DNA of 64,000 nt from JAUMBM01 sp964441755 (GTDB lineage: Bacteria > Bacteroidota > Bacteroidia > Chitinophagales > Saprospiraceae): the NCBI GenBank assembly GCA_964441755.1, contig CAYTVG010000008.1, positions 1 through 64,000 on the forward strand, given 5' to 3'. The position numbers were made by a program, and so were the translations under genes. Below, piece after piece: positions 56,301 through 64,000 of this stretch (position 1 is the first letter of the stretch; each line of letters opens with the position of its first letter). The notes beneath the pieces are model-generated. The model searched no databases, had not been told where the DNA came from, and saw nothing but the letters and a program-made list of their open reading frames with translations.

Positions 56301-59213
56301 CACGAAACCAGCTGCTGCGCTGAGGGTGGTACTTCCTTCCGGGCAGAACTCCAATGCTCCCGTAATAGCAGGAATCTGAGTAGCATACTCGGACACCTGC
56401 AGGCTGGTTGATCCTTGGCATCCGTTGCCATCTGTGACGGTGAGTCCATAGACGCCCGTATTACCCGCCTCTATGCTGCCGGAAGAACTGCCGGTACTCC
56501 AAATATAGGCAGTGTAGCCACTATTGGCCGTCAGCTGTGTCGTCTGTCCGGGGCAAAAGCCCGGGATGCCGGTGATGACAGGCGTAGGCAGCTCGTTTTG
56601 GAGTATGCTGACACTGCTGCTTCCGATGCATCCATTGCTATCGGTTACCGTGAGAGATACAGTGCCCGGTGTACTTACACTCGTAGAAGCGGTCGTGCTG
56701 CCGGTACTCCAACTGTAGGCGGTATAGGTAACAGTACTATTGAGTGTTGTACTACTGCCGGCACAGAAGGACAATGATCCTCCAATCAGTGGTACGGGTA
56801 GCGGCAGTATCACCGGATTGACAGTTGCGGCACCAGAACAACCAAAGGCATCTGTGACGGTAACGCTCACAGGAGTGGCAGTTGAAATGCTAATGCTTGC
56901 ACTTGTTGCCCCCGTGGACCATGTATAACTACTGTAGGATCCTTGTACAGACAGGCTTGTGCTGCTGCCCGTACAAAAATCAAGATCACCAAGAATCACC
57001 GGACTTAGCTGATCTTGCTGCTGAATCGTGACAGAAGCGATACTTTGACAACCGTTTTGATCTGTGACAATCAGTGTCACCTCACCCGGAGCATTGAACT
57101 GAGTGGACGCAGTTGTAGCGCCGTTAGACCAAAAGTAGGACTGAAATCCGGGAGATGCAGTAAGAATGGTAGCACCCCCGGGGCAAATAGTGAGCTGTCC
57201 GCTAATCTGCGGCGTAGAAACGGGGTAGGGAAGCAGATCAAAAGACGTTGAACCAGAACACCCGAAATCATCTGTAACCGTCAGCGTGTACAAACCTGCC
57301 TGATCGGCCTGAATAGAGGGTGTACCCTGTCCTGTTGACCAATCATAGATTAGGTAGCCGGGATCGGTGCTGAGTGTTACCACGCCATCCGGGCAAATAC
57401 CCAAGGGGCCGCTGATGACCGGCTGTGGATTGGGAATTTCACTTATTTCAATGACCGAACTACCTTCACAGCCGTCACTGTCGGTGACTGTCACACTAAC
57501 CAGACCAGGTGAAGATACAACCGCAGAGGGACCGAAATCACCCGTAGACCACACATAATTCAGGAAGGGTTCATTAACGGACAGAATTGTTTCGGCGAAC
57601 TGGCAGAAAACAGGGATGCCGTCAATAACAGGAACGGGGTCGGGCAATTGAGTGATGAAAATATTAGCCTCTCCCGGACAGCCATCATCATCTAGTACAA
57701 AGAGCGAGTATGCGCCTGCTTCACTCACCTGTATAGAGGGACTAGTCTCCCCTGTAGACCAGCTGTAAGCGGCCATACCCGGAGGCCCCTGCAGGGTGGT
57801 TATTTCATTAGAACAAATTTCAGTATCCCCATCGATATACACATCCGGACCAAAACCTGGTTCGAGATAATAACTACCCACTCCCGTGCAACCAGCCTGA
57901 TCAGTGACGGTGACCGTATAGATACCCGGGTTGAAAACGGAAATGACCGCCCCAAAATCCCCTGTTGACCAATCGTAAGTCAGATAACCCGGCGTTGCAG
58001 ACAGTGAAGCCACGCCACCGGGACAAATATCCGGCGGCCCGCTCACATCAACAGCCGGCGGATCAGCCTCTGTAATCGTAAACGAAGCAGAACCCTGACA
58101 TCCGTTGGTACCGGTAACCGTGACCGTATACTCACCCGGTCCGGCCTGTATAGCAGGGCTGTTTTCTCCTGTTGACCACTGATAGTCGGTAAAAATGCCA
58201 CCAGTGACGTTGAGTTGTGTGGATTGCCCCGGACAAACCACCTCCTCACCGATAATCTGGGGCAAGGGAGGATTGAGCACCGTGACGTTGACGGTTGCCT
58301 GACCCATACAGGGCGGGTCATTGACCATGACTATATAAGTGAAGGTTCCTGTTACACCTTCAGGAATGCTTACCGTGGGAGTAGGAGAGCCAGGATCATC
58401 GAGGTAGATCTCGCCACCGTTGGTACTCACCCATTGGTAAGAAGGCCCCAGGCCACCCTCCACAGTTACTGACAACTGAGTAGAAGCGCCGGCGCACACA
58501 CTTGCTGTGGGGGTTGCGGAAACCGCAAAATTGGCGCAGGGAGGTATACAGCTACCGTCATCAACATCAGCATTGGGATCGTAGTTGCTGGCAGTAGGAT
58601 CTGTGCAACCACAGGTAATAGGATCCGGGAACAGCAAGGTGATGTTCTGTGCAAAGCCCACATCGGCAAAAGCATGATCTGCTATGCATATTTGCGCAGA
58701 AATCGGACCAGGAGGGCAGCTCGCCCACAGGGAAGCAAAGGAGTTGATCCCCGGCGTGCCATAAGCACAAGAATTGTCAGCTGTGACACCGAATGTACCA
58801 CCGTTTAGCGGAATTCCATTTTCAGGATCCGGACCACCGCCATCCTGAAAAATCAGCAAAGCCGGATTGCTGGGCGTACCTATGTCATTAGAATTACCAC
58901 AAGGGCAACCCCCTGTACAACTTCCTATGACCCCCGGCCGCTGCATGATATTTAACGTATTACCACAGGCGGCTATAAAAATACTCAGGTCTCCCTGGTA
59001 AGTATGATGAATTTGCATGCTGAGACCTGTGGGGATTCCTGTCTGTGCAGGGTCAAAGGTGATGGTAACACAGTATGCATTGGCAATATTGCCGTTGACC
59101 GGGTGGTTAGCATCGGGTAGGTTAATGCTCGGATTCTCACACTGAGCAAACAGGCCAGCGCGAGAATAAACAGAAACGATAACCACCAACACCATGAGTA
59201 GTGCTTTCTTCAT
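53331..59213 (-). CDS. Second giant T9SS type B surface adhesin with about 20 internal repeats
   Basis: 1960 residues starting MKKALLMVLVVIVSVYSRAG (signal peptide to about LFAQC). The first 200 residues are clearly homologous to those of the adhesin at 22.3 kb (CENPSINLPDANHPVNG, IHHTYQGDLSIFI, MQRPGVIGSC) and again end in GCTDPTASNY and VDDGSC. After one diverged Ig-like unit come 15 repeats of about 70 residues (FCxGxSTxL, YxWSTG, PGxxxLTVTDxNGC), then four of about 85 residues, one canonical SprB-like repeat (CFGDLDGSIVV) and a CHU_C tail (IPNAFSPNGDGKNDVFMP, NRWGEIMYE, GWNGTHR). Predicted T9SS export and cell-surface attachment. Its array is a different repeat subtype from that of the first adhesin. 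Confidence 0.9.
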   Translation of the reverse strand: MKKALLMVLVVIVSVYSRAGLFAQCENPSINLPDANHPVNGNIANAYCVTITFDPAQTGIPTGLSMQIHHTYQGDLSIFIAACGNTLNIMQRPGVIGSCTGGCPCGNSNDIGTPSNPALLIFQDGGGPDPENGIPLNGGTFGVTADNSCAYGTPGINSFASLWASCPPGPISAQICIADHAFADVGFAQNITLLFPDPITCGCTDPTASNYDPNADVDDGSCIPPCANFAVSATPTASVCAGASTQLSVTVEGGLGPSYQWVSTNGGEIYLDDPGSPTPTVSIPEGVTGTFTYIVMVNDPPCMGQATVNVTVLNPPLPQIIGEEVVCPGQSTQLNVTGGIFTDYQWSTGENSPAIQAGPGEYTVTVTGTNGCQGSASFTITEADPPAVDVSGPPDICPGGVASLSATPGYLTYDWSTGDFGAVISVFNPGIYTVTVTDQAGCTGVGSYYLEPGFGPDVYIDGDTEICSNEITTLQGPPGMAAYSWSTGETSPSIQVSEAGAYSLFVLDDDGCPGEANIFITQLPDPVPVIDGIPVFCQFAETILSVNEPFLNYVWSTGDFGPSAVVSSPGLVSVTVTDSDGCEGSSVIEISEIPNPQPVISGPLGICPDGVVTLSTDPGYLIYDWSTGQGTPSIQADQAGLYTLTVTDDFGCSGSTSFDLLPYPVSTPQISGQLTICPGGATILTASPGFQSYFWSNGATTASTQFNAPGEVTLIVTDQNGCQSIASVTIQQQDQLSPVILGDLDFCTGSSTSLSVQGSYSSYTWSTGATSASISISTATPVSVTVTDAFGCSGAATVNPVILPLPVPLIGGSLSFCAGSSTTLNSTVTYTAYSWSTGSTTASTSVSTPGTVSLTVTDSNGCIGSSSVSILQNELPTPVITGIPGFCPGQTTQLTANSGYTAYIWSTGSSSGSIEAGNTGVYGLTVTDGNGCQGSTSLQVSEYATQIPAITGALEFCPEGSTTLSAAAGFVSYQWSNGQSSQQLLSSTPGSYGLTVTDSNGCETSNEVQLSNYTVIPPVISGPQGFCTGQTASLTASAGYTSYSWSAGGSDNANLTVGNGGIYSLTVTDTNGCLSDADYNLTQYELPNPVIAGSLTFCTGTFTTLSTNDIYVSYQWSNGGVQPNITVSTPGLVVLSVVDANGCADSTQVDVVEATELSPSVAGDPFYCIGGNTRLDAGPGFATYLWSDGSSAQSLLVSSPGVYTLSVTDASGCSGQTSVTVVENPLPTPQISGVAEYCVGASTQITANAGYVTYNWNTGAFTPAITVNSPGSYSVEVVDTNGCVNTTQLAVIERPLPVFSIAGTNFFCAGGQTQLTVTPSQTAYQWSGGQTTNSISVSQPGLVVVTVTNEYGCRASNNISVQRIPLPDPDPGIQRFLSCDITNVTLGGNGGSQGNQFTYLWSGPGITPQNQQQPQPTVTLAGTYSLVVTNQQYGCVSLPETVEVTDLTNNPAVVLQVLDVLDCNTSTVVIDGTQSAGGSAVVYQWYNELLQPIPNAPGNQLTVTNPSLFYLEVIDTITGCANIDSIEVTSNVDYPIAEAGPTDRLDCRRPRLSLNGTGSQTGSDIRYQWTTLGGLIDSGATTLQAIIAAPGWYYLRVTDISNGCTNIDSVFITRNNTPPVAVTSPNQELNCLVEGVTINGQGSSTGDIFRYQWLLNTQPIAGANSLEWFTNTAGIYTLEVVNDDNGCKATAQMLITRDETEPRGLVAQTDTPTCFGDLDGSIVVSSVEGGTPPFSFSLNGRPLAQLGFFDDLGAGIYTLTVVDAKGCDYTAQVVIPEANDLQVELGPDQELRLGEIAFINAQVTVPQEELTGIKWQTVVSLPCDTCLTQELQLNESTQFYILVVDENGCTASDLVTIFVRRERDVYIPNAFSPNGDGKNDVFMPFAAPAAIKKINAFQVYNRWGEIMYEVYDCPPNDPVYGWNGTHRGQLMNAGTYVWTLEVTFFDDEVEFFKGEVILMR
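54100..55120 (-). repeat. Four coding repeats of about 85 codons
   Basis: Units contain LSCDITNVTLGG, LDCNTSTVVIDG, LDCRRPRLSLNG and LNCLVEGVTING, each followed by YxW and a closing GC. They sit between the main array and the C-terminal SprB-like unit. Confidence 0.8.
55120..58276 (-). repeat. 15 Ig-like coding repeats of about 70 codons
   Basis: Units begin near PxPxIxG, have C at about position 14, YxWSTG in the middle and VTDxNGC towards the end. Length is very constant (69-71 codons). Confidence 0.88.
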
Positions 59214-59605
59214 AAGATGGAATCGGGACTAAAATTCAGTAATGTAATATTTCATTGGGAAAATTATGCGTATTACGGCAACTGTTGCCTTAAACCAGCT
59301 TTGCTGCTCTGTACTGACTTTCTCTCCCCAATGTGCTTGTGCTTTCGGGAAGTAAACGCATGTAATGCTTTATGTTGACAAAAAATGAACTATAACAAAG
59401 GTAACAAAAAATTTGGCGATACGAGATTTGGGGCTATCAAAAAGAAGTGAGATGGGTGTAAAAAGTTGTCAATGCATCTGTTCGGCAGGAGACAAACCAA
59501 CAATAATGTAAATTTGAATCCCTAAGGAGTAGGGAACTTTGAAGACCAAAAAACCAGAGAGACCAAAACGAAAAAAGCCAACCACCGAAGTGATTGGCTT
59601 TGCTG
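59214..59605. other. Intergenic region upstream of the second adhesin
   Basis: No gene seen. On the minus strand TACCTTTG at 59396-59403 is a candidate -7 element, which would give a leader of about 180 nt before the adhesin start at 59213. No -33 element at the usual distance. Confidence 0.45.
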
Positions 59606-59678
59606 AGCAGATGACGAGGCTCGAACCCGCGACCTCAACCTTGGCAAGGTTGCGCTCTACCAACTGAGCTACATCTGC
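59606..59678 (-). tRNA. tRNA-Gly (anticodon GCC)
   Basis: Read on the minus strand, a 7-bp acceptor stem (GCAGATG/CATCTGC), D-arm GCTC-AGTTGGTA-GAGC, anticodon stem CAACC/GGTTG with loop TTGCCAA (anticodon GCC), and T-arm with TTCGAGC. Discriminator T at 59606; CCA is not encoded. All stems pair. Confidence 0.96.
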
Positions 59679-59733
59679 ATTTTGCTGCCAGCAACTTCGC
59701 GTATTTAATCACCGTGTTGCTGTTTGAGCGATG

Positions 59734-59765
59734 CAAATTTACATACAATTCTCCCGTATAAACAA
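59734..59765 (-). promoter_or_regulatory. Predicted tRNA-Gly promoter (TTG-N21-TAAATTTG)
   Basis: On the minus strand TTG (59765-59763) and TAAATTTG (59741-59734) are spaced 21 nt apart, 55 nt upstream of the mature tRNA 5' end. Confidence 0.5.
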
Positions 59766-59858
59766 GCTTTGAGGTGAAAAAATATTATTTTTTTTAAAAA
59801 AAAGATCAAAACGTATGATTGTCAAAAATTTAGAAAAGCGAGCTTATTGCGTGTGGCA

Positions 59859-59873
59859 GCCCTTGAAAAGGGC
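59859..59873 (-). terminator. Short hairpin after ppk1
   Basis: GCCCTT/AAGGGC arms around a 3-nt loop, 45 bp past the ppk1 stop on the minus strand. No T-run follows, so termination is uncertain. Confidence 0.35.
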
Positions 59874-59917
59874 AGACCCGCTTACAGCGGTCCCCAGATT
59901 GTGGTCAGCTTATTTCG

Positions 59918-61993
59918 TCACACGTCGGCATCTGTTTTTCGCTTGATGAGAAAATAGGTCTCAAGTTGAGCGCGAATAGCGAGCGCGCTACTGGTTTTCT
60001 TGTAGGTATTGGAGGAATGGATATCTATGACGCGCGCCTTGGTATTGTCGGTAAGCTGAATGAGCAGATATTCCTGTATTTGCGCCTTGATAGCCGGGTC
60101 GTATACAGGGAAGGCTGTTTCTATCCGATAGCTCAGATTGCGCACCATCCAGTCTGCTGAGGAAAGAAACAGGAGATCCTCTCCTCCATGACAGAACCAG
60201 AAAACGCGGCTGTGCTCCAGAAAACGGTCGACTATACTAATGACTTCGATATTTTCGCTGTAGCCGGGCACGCCGGGGATCAGGCAACAGATTCCCCTGA
60301 TGATGAGTTGTACGGAGACCCCTGCCCGGCTTGCCTCGTACAATTTTTCGATCATATTGATATCTTCGAGGCTATTCATCTTTAGCTTGATGAACGCCTT
60401 CCGGCCTGCTTTGGCTTCTGAGATTTCACGATCGATGAGGGCTTCGAGTCCGGAGCGCAAGTTAAACTGTCCAACCAGCAGATGTTTAAAGGGATCTTCT
60501 TCGTGCAGCTTCATGGTTTCGAGATAGGTAAATACCCGGGCTACCTCGTTGACGAGGTCAGTATTGGCCGTAAACAGGCCGAAATCGCTGTAAACTTTGG
60601 CTGTATCTTCGTGAAAATTACCTGTTGACAAATAGGTGTACAATTTGGCTGTACCCTGTTCTATACGTCTTACAAGCGCCAGCTTGGCATGAACTTTCAG
60701 ACCGGGCAAGCTGTAAAAAACGTTGACACCTGCCTGCTCGAGTTTTTCGCCCCACCGCAGGTTGGCTTCCTCATCAAAACGGGCTTTGACCTCTATGAAA
60801 GTAGTCACCTGCTTGCCGGCTTTTACAGCATCCATAAGCGCTTGCATGATGCGGGACTTTTTGGCAACCCGATACTGTACGATCTTAATGTGCGTGACTG
60901 CCGGATCCCTGGCAGCCTCTTCAAAAAAGCGGACTACGGAATCGTAGTGCTGATAGGGAAAATGTATTAAATGATCCCTCGCTGCAATGGCGCCAAAATA
61001 GTGATCTGTCTGCTCCAGTGGAGGATATGCGAGCGGTGGCAGGGCCGGATTCTTTAGCTGTGAAAGTCCGAAATCCGGAAAACGGAAAAAATCGAAGTTG
61101 TTGTGGTAGCGGCCTTCGCGCAAGGTATCGTAGTGTTCCAGTTCGAATACATTGGTCAGAAAGGAAAGAAAGGTAGCCGGCATCTCCCTGTCGTACACAA
61201 AGCGGCTGGCGGGGCCTACATGCCTTTTTACCAAACTTTCGCGGATTTTCTGTATGAGATCACCGCTGAATTCATCATCGATGTACAACTCGGCATCCCG
61301 GGTCAGTTTGATGGAAAAGGTATCCAGTATATGATAGCCCGGAAACATCCAGCTCACGCTGTGGCGCACGATATCATCCAGCATTATGAGGTGATGCTGA
61401 CCTGCCGGCGCTGGCAGTTCGATGAATCTGGGCAGGTGATCCGAAGGTATTTTAACAAGTGCATAGGCATTTTCGGGCTGTCCCCCTTCGAGATCCTGCA
61501 TGAGGATCGACAGGTATAGCTGTGCGTTATTGAGGAAAGGCCTCACTTTGTTGCGCAGCAGCAGTACAGGCTGCACAAAAGGGAGCATGTGTTCGCGGAA
61601 GTAGGTTTCCACAAATTGCCGCTGCTGTTCGTTGAGATCCAGCCGCCGCTTGAGAAAGATGCGGTGGCGCCTGAGCTCCGGAATAATCTGCTTTTCAAAA
61701 ATACGACTGAACTCCTCCTGCTGCTTATTGACGATGTTGTGAATCTCACGCACCAGCTCTTTGGGGTTGTAATCGAGTTGTTTTTTAGTCTTTTTACCTA
61801 CGCGCAGCAGGTTGCGGTGGTTGGCCATGCGCACCCTGAAGAATTCATCCAAATTGGAGGAGTAAATAGCCAGAAACTTAATCCGCTCGAACAAGGGTAC
61901 GGCCGGGTCTTTAGCTTCCTGCAGTACCCGGTAGTTGAAGGAAAGCCAGCTGATGTCGCGGGCAATGAGCGGAAGTGGATTTTCCTGAGACAT
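59918..61993 (-). CDS. ppk1: Polyphosphate kinase 1
   Basis: 691 residues. PPK1 polymerises the gamma-phosphate of ATP into polyphosphate at the inner membrane. The N-terminal domain starts with ARDISWLSFNYRVLQEA and FLAIYSSNLDEFFRVRM. The phosphohistidine lies in LKVHAKLAL (about 435), and the second conserved histidine in EHSRVFWF (about 592); FIEVKARFDEEANL and STGNFHEDTAKVYSD are further family marks. The gene starts 17 bp after the DUF72 gene and is the last of a three-gene minus-strand run. Confidence 0.96.
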   Translation of the reverse strand: MSQENPLPLIARDISWLSFNYRVLQEAKDPAVPLFERIKFLAIYSSNLDEFFRVRMANHRNLLRVGKKTKKQLDYNPKELVREIHNIVNKQQEEFSRIFEKQIIPELRRHRIFLKRRLDLNEQQRQFVETYFREHMLPFVQPVLLLRNKVRPFLNNAQLYLSILMQDLEGGQPENAYALVKIPSDHLPRFIELPAPAGQHHLIMLDDIVRHSVSWMFPGYHILDTFSIKLTRDAELYIDDEFSGDLIQKIRESLVKRHVGPASRFVYDREMPATFLSFLTNVFELEHYDTLREGRYHNNFDFFRFPDFGLSQLKNPALPPLAYPPLEQTDHYFGAIAARDHLIHFPYQHYDSVVRFFEEAARDPAVTHIKIVQYRVAKKSRIMQALMDAVKAGKQVTTFIEVKARFDEEANLRWGEKLEQAGVNVFYSLPGLKVHAKLALVRRIEQGTAKLYTYLSTGNFHEDTAKVYSDFGLFTANTDLVNEVARVFTYLETMKLHEEDPFKHLLVGQFNLRSGLEALIDREISEAKAGRKAFIKLKMNSLEDINMIEKLYEASRAGVSVQLIIRGICCLIPGVPGYSENIEVISIVDRFLEHSRVFWFCHGGEDLLFLSSADWMVRNLSYRIETAFPVYDPAIKAQIQEYLLIQLTDNTKARVIDIHSSNTYKKTSSALAIRAQLETYFLIKRKTDADV

Positions 61994-62010
61994 GATTTTT
62001 GCGTGCTTGC

Positions 62011-62931
62011 CTAAAATAATTGCATCTGTCGGTCATCGCCGGACACAGTCAAGGGAACCGGCGGGCGGGCCAACAGGCTCTCGTCCGACCGGATCTTCTC
62101 CCAAAGATATAAAACCATCTCCGGAGAAAGGATATTGTCGGGCTGATGAGAAAAAAAGTACACATCCGGAAGCTCCTGCTGTGCCCAATGGTGTAAGCGC
62201 CGGGCCCAGCTGTCGATGCGCAGGTAGTCGGTGGGGTGGAGGCCGTTGCCCACAAACCGGATGAGCACAAAAGGAGCCGTGACGAACTGGTGCAGCACAT
62301 CGCGGCGTCCGGCTACATCGGTAATGACCATGCCCGTTCCGAAACTATGCAGCAGACTGGCCAGCTTGTCTGTCACTGCTTCATCGGCAAACCAGTCCTC
62401 GTGCCGCAGCTCCACCGCCAGCGGCAGGGCCGGGGGCCATTTTTGTAAAAAAATCTCCAACAGGGGCAGCCGCTCGGGGCCAAAGTGAGGGGGCAGCTGC
62501 AGGAAGCAGACCCCCAGTCGCCGGCCCATGCCCGCGATGGCTTCGGTAAAAAGGCGCGTAGCGCTGCCGTTGAGGCCCAGTTGTTTATCGTGGCTGATAA
62601 TCTGTGGCAGCTTGGGGCAAAAACGAAAATCCTGCGGCACGCGCTCGCACCAGCTGGCAATGGTACTGAAGTCGGGAATGCGGTAGTGGGTTGTATTGAG
62701 CTCAATCGTCGAAAACTGCCGGCCGTAGTGATACAAATGGTCCTTACTTTTGGTGCCCGACGGATACCAACGGCCAACCCACTGGGGCATAGCCCAGCCG
62801 GTTGCACCCAGATATAGACGCATAGGGCCGGACCGCTGTGGCAGAGAAGATAAGTAGTTGGCCGTAAAGGCAGGGTCAGCAGGCAGCGAAAAATCGACAC
62901 TATCCAGCTGCGTAGTTCTCCCAAAATCCAT
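62011..62931 (-). CDS. DUF72 (YecE-type) TIM-barrel protein
   Basis: 306 residues from the ATG at 62931 (MDFGRTTQ), the usual Bacteroidota start; another ATG lies 9 nt upstream. DUF72 marks are YLGATGWAMPQWVG, FSTIELNTTHYRIP, FRFCPKLPQIISHD, VCFLQLPPHFGPE, LAVELRHEDWF and VYFFSHQPDN. The family has a TIM-barrel fold; its biochemical role is not known. It lies between a SpoU-type methyltransferase (13 bp) and ppk1 (17 bp), so it is very probably in one operon with them. Confidence 0.9.
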   Translation of the reverse strand: MDFGRTTQLDSVDFSLPADPAFTANYLSSLPQRSGPMRLYLGATGWAMPQWVGRWYPSGTKSKDHLYHYGRQFSTIELNTTHYRIPDFSTIASWCERVPQDFRFCPKLPQIISHDKQLGLNGSATRLFTEAIAGMGRRLGVCFLQLPPHFGPERLPLLEIFLQKWPPALPLAVELRHEDWFADEAVTDKLASLLHSFGTGMVITDVAGRRDVLHQFVTAPFVLIRFVGNGLHPTDYLRIDSWARRLHHWAQQELPDVYFFSHQPDNILSPEMVLYLWEKIRSDESLLARPPVPLTVSGDDRQMQLF

Positions 62932-62944
62932 ATTGCACATCAGG

Positions 62945-63718
62945 TTATGTTCGCTGTTGGGATAGCTGCCGGTCAATGACCGCGCAGAGAATGCCTGCGG
63001 CAACAGCCGCATTCAGGCTTTCTGCCCCGCCGCCTTTGCCGGGCGGAATATTTACCAACTGCTGTATGAGTCCCGTAGTTTCTTCCCGCAGGCCTGAGCC
63101 TTCACGACCGATGACGAGTATGCCCGCGGGGGGCAGTGTCAGGTCAAAAATGCTGCCGCCGCCGGCATCGCCGCCGAGGCGCAGCAGAGATGGCTGGTGG
63201 GTTGCTATTTCCTGTAAGGAACATTCCGGGCAGCTTACGCGCAGGAAAGAGCCCATCGAAGCCTGTATGGTCTTGGGGTTGTAGAGATCCACGGTGCCCG
63301 GTCCCAGGACTACCTTACGCATGCCAAACCAGTCAGCTACCCGCAGGATGGCACCCAAGTTGGCAGGATCCTGCAGCCCGTCGAGGTACAGACTCCAGCC
63401 GTCTTGTGGCAGTTGGCAGTCTGCCGCTTCAGGGATATCAACCACCGCCAGTGCCTGGTGGGGGCTGCTGAGTAAAGACAGCTGAGAAAGCTGTTGCTCG
63501 CTTACCGCTTCGCACCTGTCTGCTCGTCTGTCGGCCTCAGCTGCTGTTTTTTCCAGCCAGGCAGGCAGCGCAAACAGCGCCTCGACAGAAAATTGCTCCT
63601 GCCGGAGTAATTCCTGTACCATCTTGTCCCCTTCAACGACAAATTTATTATATTTTTGCCTGTACTTTTTTATCCCCAGGGATTTAACATATTTTACATC
63701 GCTTTTACTAAGGCTCAT
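62945..63718 (-). CDS. TrmH/SpoU-family RNA 2'-O-methyltransferase
   Basis: 257 residues from the ATG at 63718 (MSLSKSDVKYVKSLGIKKYR). The N-terminal substrate-binding domain includes FVVEGDKMVQELL. The knotted SPOUT domain shows YLDGLQDPANLGAILRVADW (motif 1), VIGREGSGL (motif 2) and ESLNAAVAAGIL (motif 3). It methylates a ribose in rRNA or tRNA using SAM; the target site is not predictable. The open frame extends far upstream but would run through the divergent gene. Its start codon overlaps the ATG of the divergent tamL-like gene on the other strand. Confidence 0.92.
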   Translation of the reverse strand: MSLSKSDVKYVKSLGIKKYRQKYNKFVVEGDKMVQELLRQEQFSVEALFALPAWLEKTAAEADRRADRCEAVSEQQLSQLSLLSSPHQALAVVDIPEAADCQLPQDGWSLYLDGLQDPANLGAILRVADWFGMRKVVLGPGTVDLYNPKTIQASMGSFLRVSCPECSLQEIATHQPSLLRLGGDAGGGSIFDLTLPPAGILVIGREGSGLREETTGLIQQLVNIPPGKGGGAESLNAAVAAGILCAVIDRQLSQQRT

Positions 63719-64000
63719 GATAGCAACAATGTCTATGCGAATGAATGCGCTAAAATACGTCATTCCGACGATATGGACGCTATTGCTTTGGGGATGCCAG
63801 ACAAGCAGGTTTCTCTCAGAAGGAGAGTATCTGCTTACACAAAACACCATCGAAACCAAAGCAAAAATACCGGACAAAAAACTGTTAATCTGGGATTTGG
63901 AAGCACTGCTCAGACAGACACCCAATACCAACCTGCTGTTCTTTTTCCCCCGCGAGTACTTCTACCTGACGATCAGGGGAAAGACAGATACCATTACTGC
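63717..64000 (+). CDS. TamL-like BamA/TamA-family outer-membrane assembly lipoprotein (5' part)
   Basis: Open to the window end, about 94 codons seen. The N-terminus carries a lipoprotein signal (IPTIWTLLLWGC, lipobox LLWGC) followed by RFLSEGEYLLTQNTIETK and a QTPNTNLLFFFPREYFYL segment, which resemble the first POTRA region of Bacteroidota TamL proteins. Position next to a SpoU methyltransferase is also typical. In-frame ATGs at 63717, 63729, 63735 and 63741 make the start uncertain; the first would overlap the methyltransferase start. The C-terminal barrel lies outside the window. Confidence 0.7.
   Translation, partial: MIATMSMRMNALKYVIPTIWTLLLWGCQTSRFLSEGEYLLTQNTIETKAKIPDKKLLIWDLEALLRQTPNTNLLFFFPREYFYLTIRGKTDTIT

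Noticed and set aside
53331..59213. Plus-strand short frames across the second adhesin
   Set aside because: They recur at repeat periodicity as antisense shadows of the coding repeats.
59469..59663. Small minus-strand frame across the tRNA region
   Set aside because: Its first part is the tRNA-Gly sequence and it shows no protein features.
59793..59810. A/T-rich inverted stretch as a terminator or origin
   Set aside because: Simple T/A runs pair by composition alone; no DnaA-box cluster or GC stem is present.

Overview
The window comes from a free-living member of the Bacteroidota, probably the Saprospiria or a neighbouring class (the phylum is well supported, the class is inference). The evidence is a set of secreted proteins with type IX secretion (T9SS) C-terminal sorting domains of both the type A and the gliding-motility (CHU_C, type B) kind, a BatA-type membrane protein, a TamL-type assembly lipoprotein beside a SpoU methyltransferase, many promoters with the Bacteroidota -7 element TAnnTTTG, and almost no Shine-Dalgarno sequences before start codons. 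Base composition is close to even. No phage, plasmid, CRISPR or defence island is visible.

Layout. 1-510: a tandem block of about 53-bp palindromic repeats and a decayed transposase fragment. 0.6-8.7 kb: moeA; a minus-strand pair (BatA-like protein, then a polytopic membrane protein); queE; a class III sirtuin converging on queE; and a small secreted protein. 8.7-14.3 kb: three minus-strand genes for envelope redox or phosphatase proteins (FG-GAP lipoprotein with one haem site, PhoX-type T9SS protein, di-haem peroxidase). 14.8-22.1 kb: plus-strand housekeeping genes (coaD, a YjjG-like HAD phosphatase, a Dna2-like nuclease-helicase, a Nudix/winged-helix protein, a polyprenyl diphosphate synthase), several followed by long perfect hairpins. 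22.3-34.9 kb: a 2627-residue repeat adhesin and a 1475-residue M36 metalloprotease, both T9SS cargo. 35.1-37.4 kb: an alpha-galactosidase behind a YrdC-like protein that lacks its usual KxR motif. 37.6-42.5 kb: two tandem paralogous PKD/CHU_C surface proteins. 42.6-53.2 kb: an S1/P1-like zinc hydrolase, msrB, mutS2, ndk, nrnA, an FKBP lipoprotein, prfB with its programmed +1 frameshift, and a secreted metzincin-like protease. 53.3-59.2 kb: a second giant repeat adhesin (minus), sharing its N- and C-terminal modules with the first. 59.6-64 kb: tRNA-Gly(GCC), the minus-strand run TrmH-like / DUF72 / ppk1, and the start of a divergent tamL-like gene cut by the window end.

The strongest theme is cell-surface export. 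At least six genes encode T9SS cargo, and the two giant adhesins, about 23 kb apart, share an N-terminal beta-rich module, a Cys-rich GCTDP motif, one canonical SprB-like repeat and a CHU_C tail, but carry different internal repeat arrays. The clearest regulatory element is the prfB frameshift site. The least explained features are a His/Cys-rich repeat insert in the M36 protease, a hairpin cluster in the presumed leader of the sirtuin gene, the KxR-less YrdC-like protein, and the haem/FG-GAP/PhoX/peroxidase neighbourhood. I found no clearly new multi-gene system.
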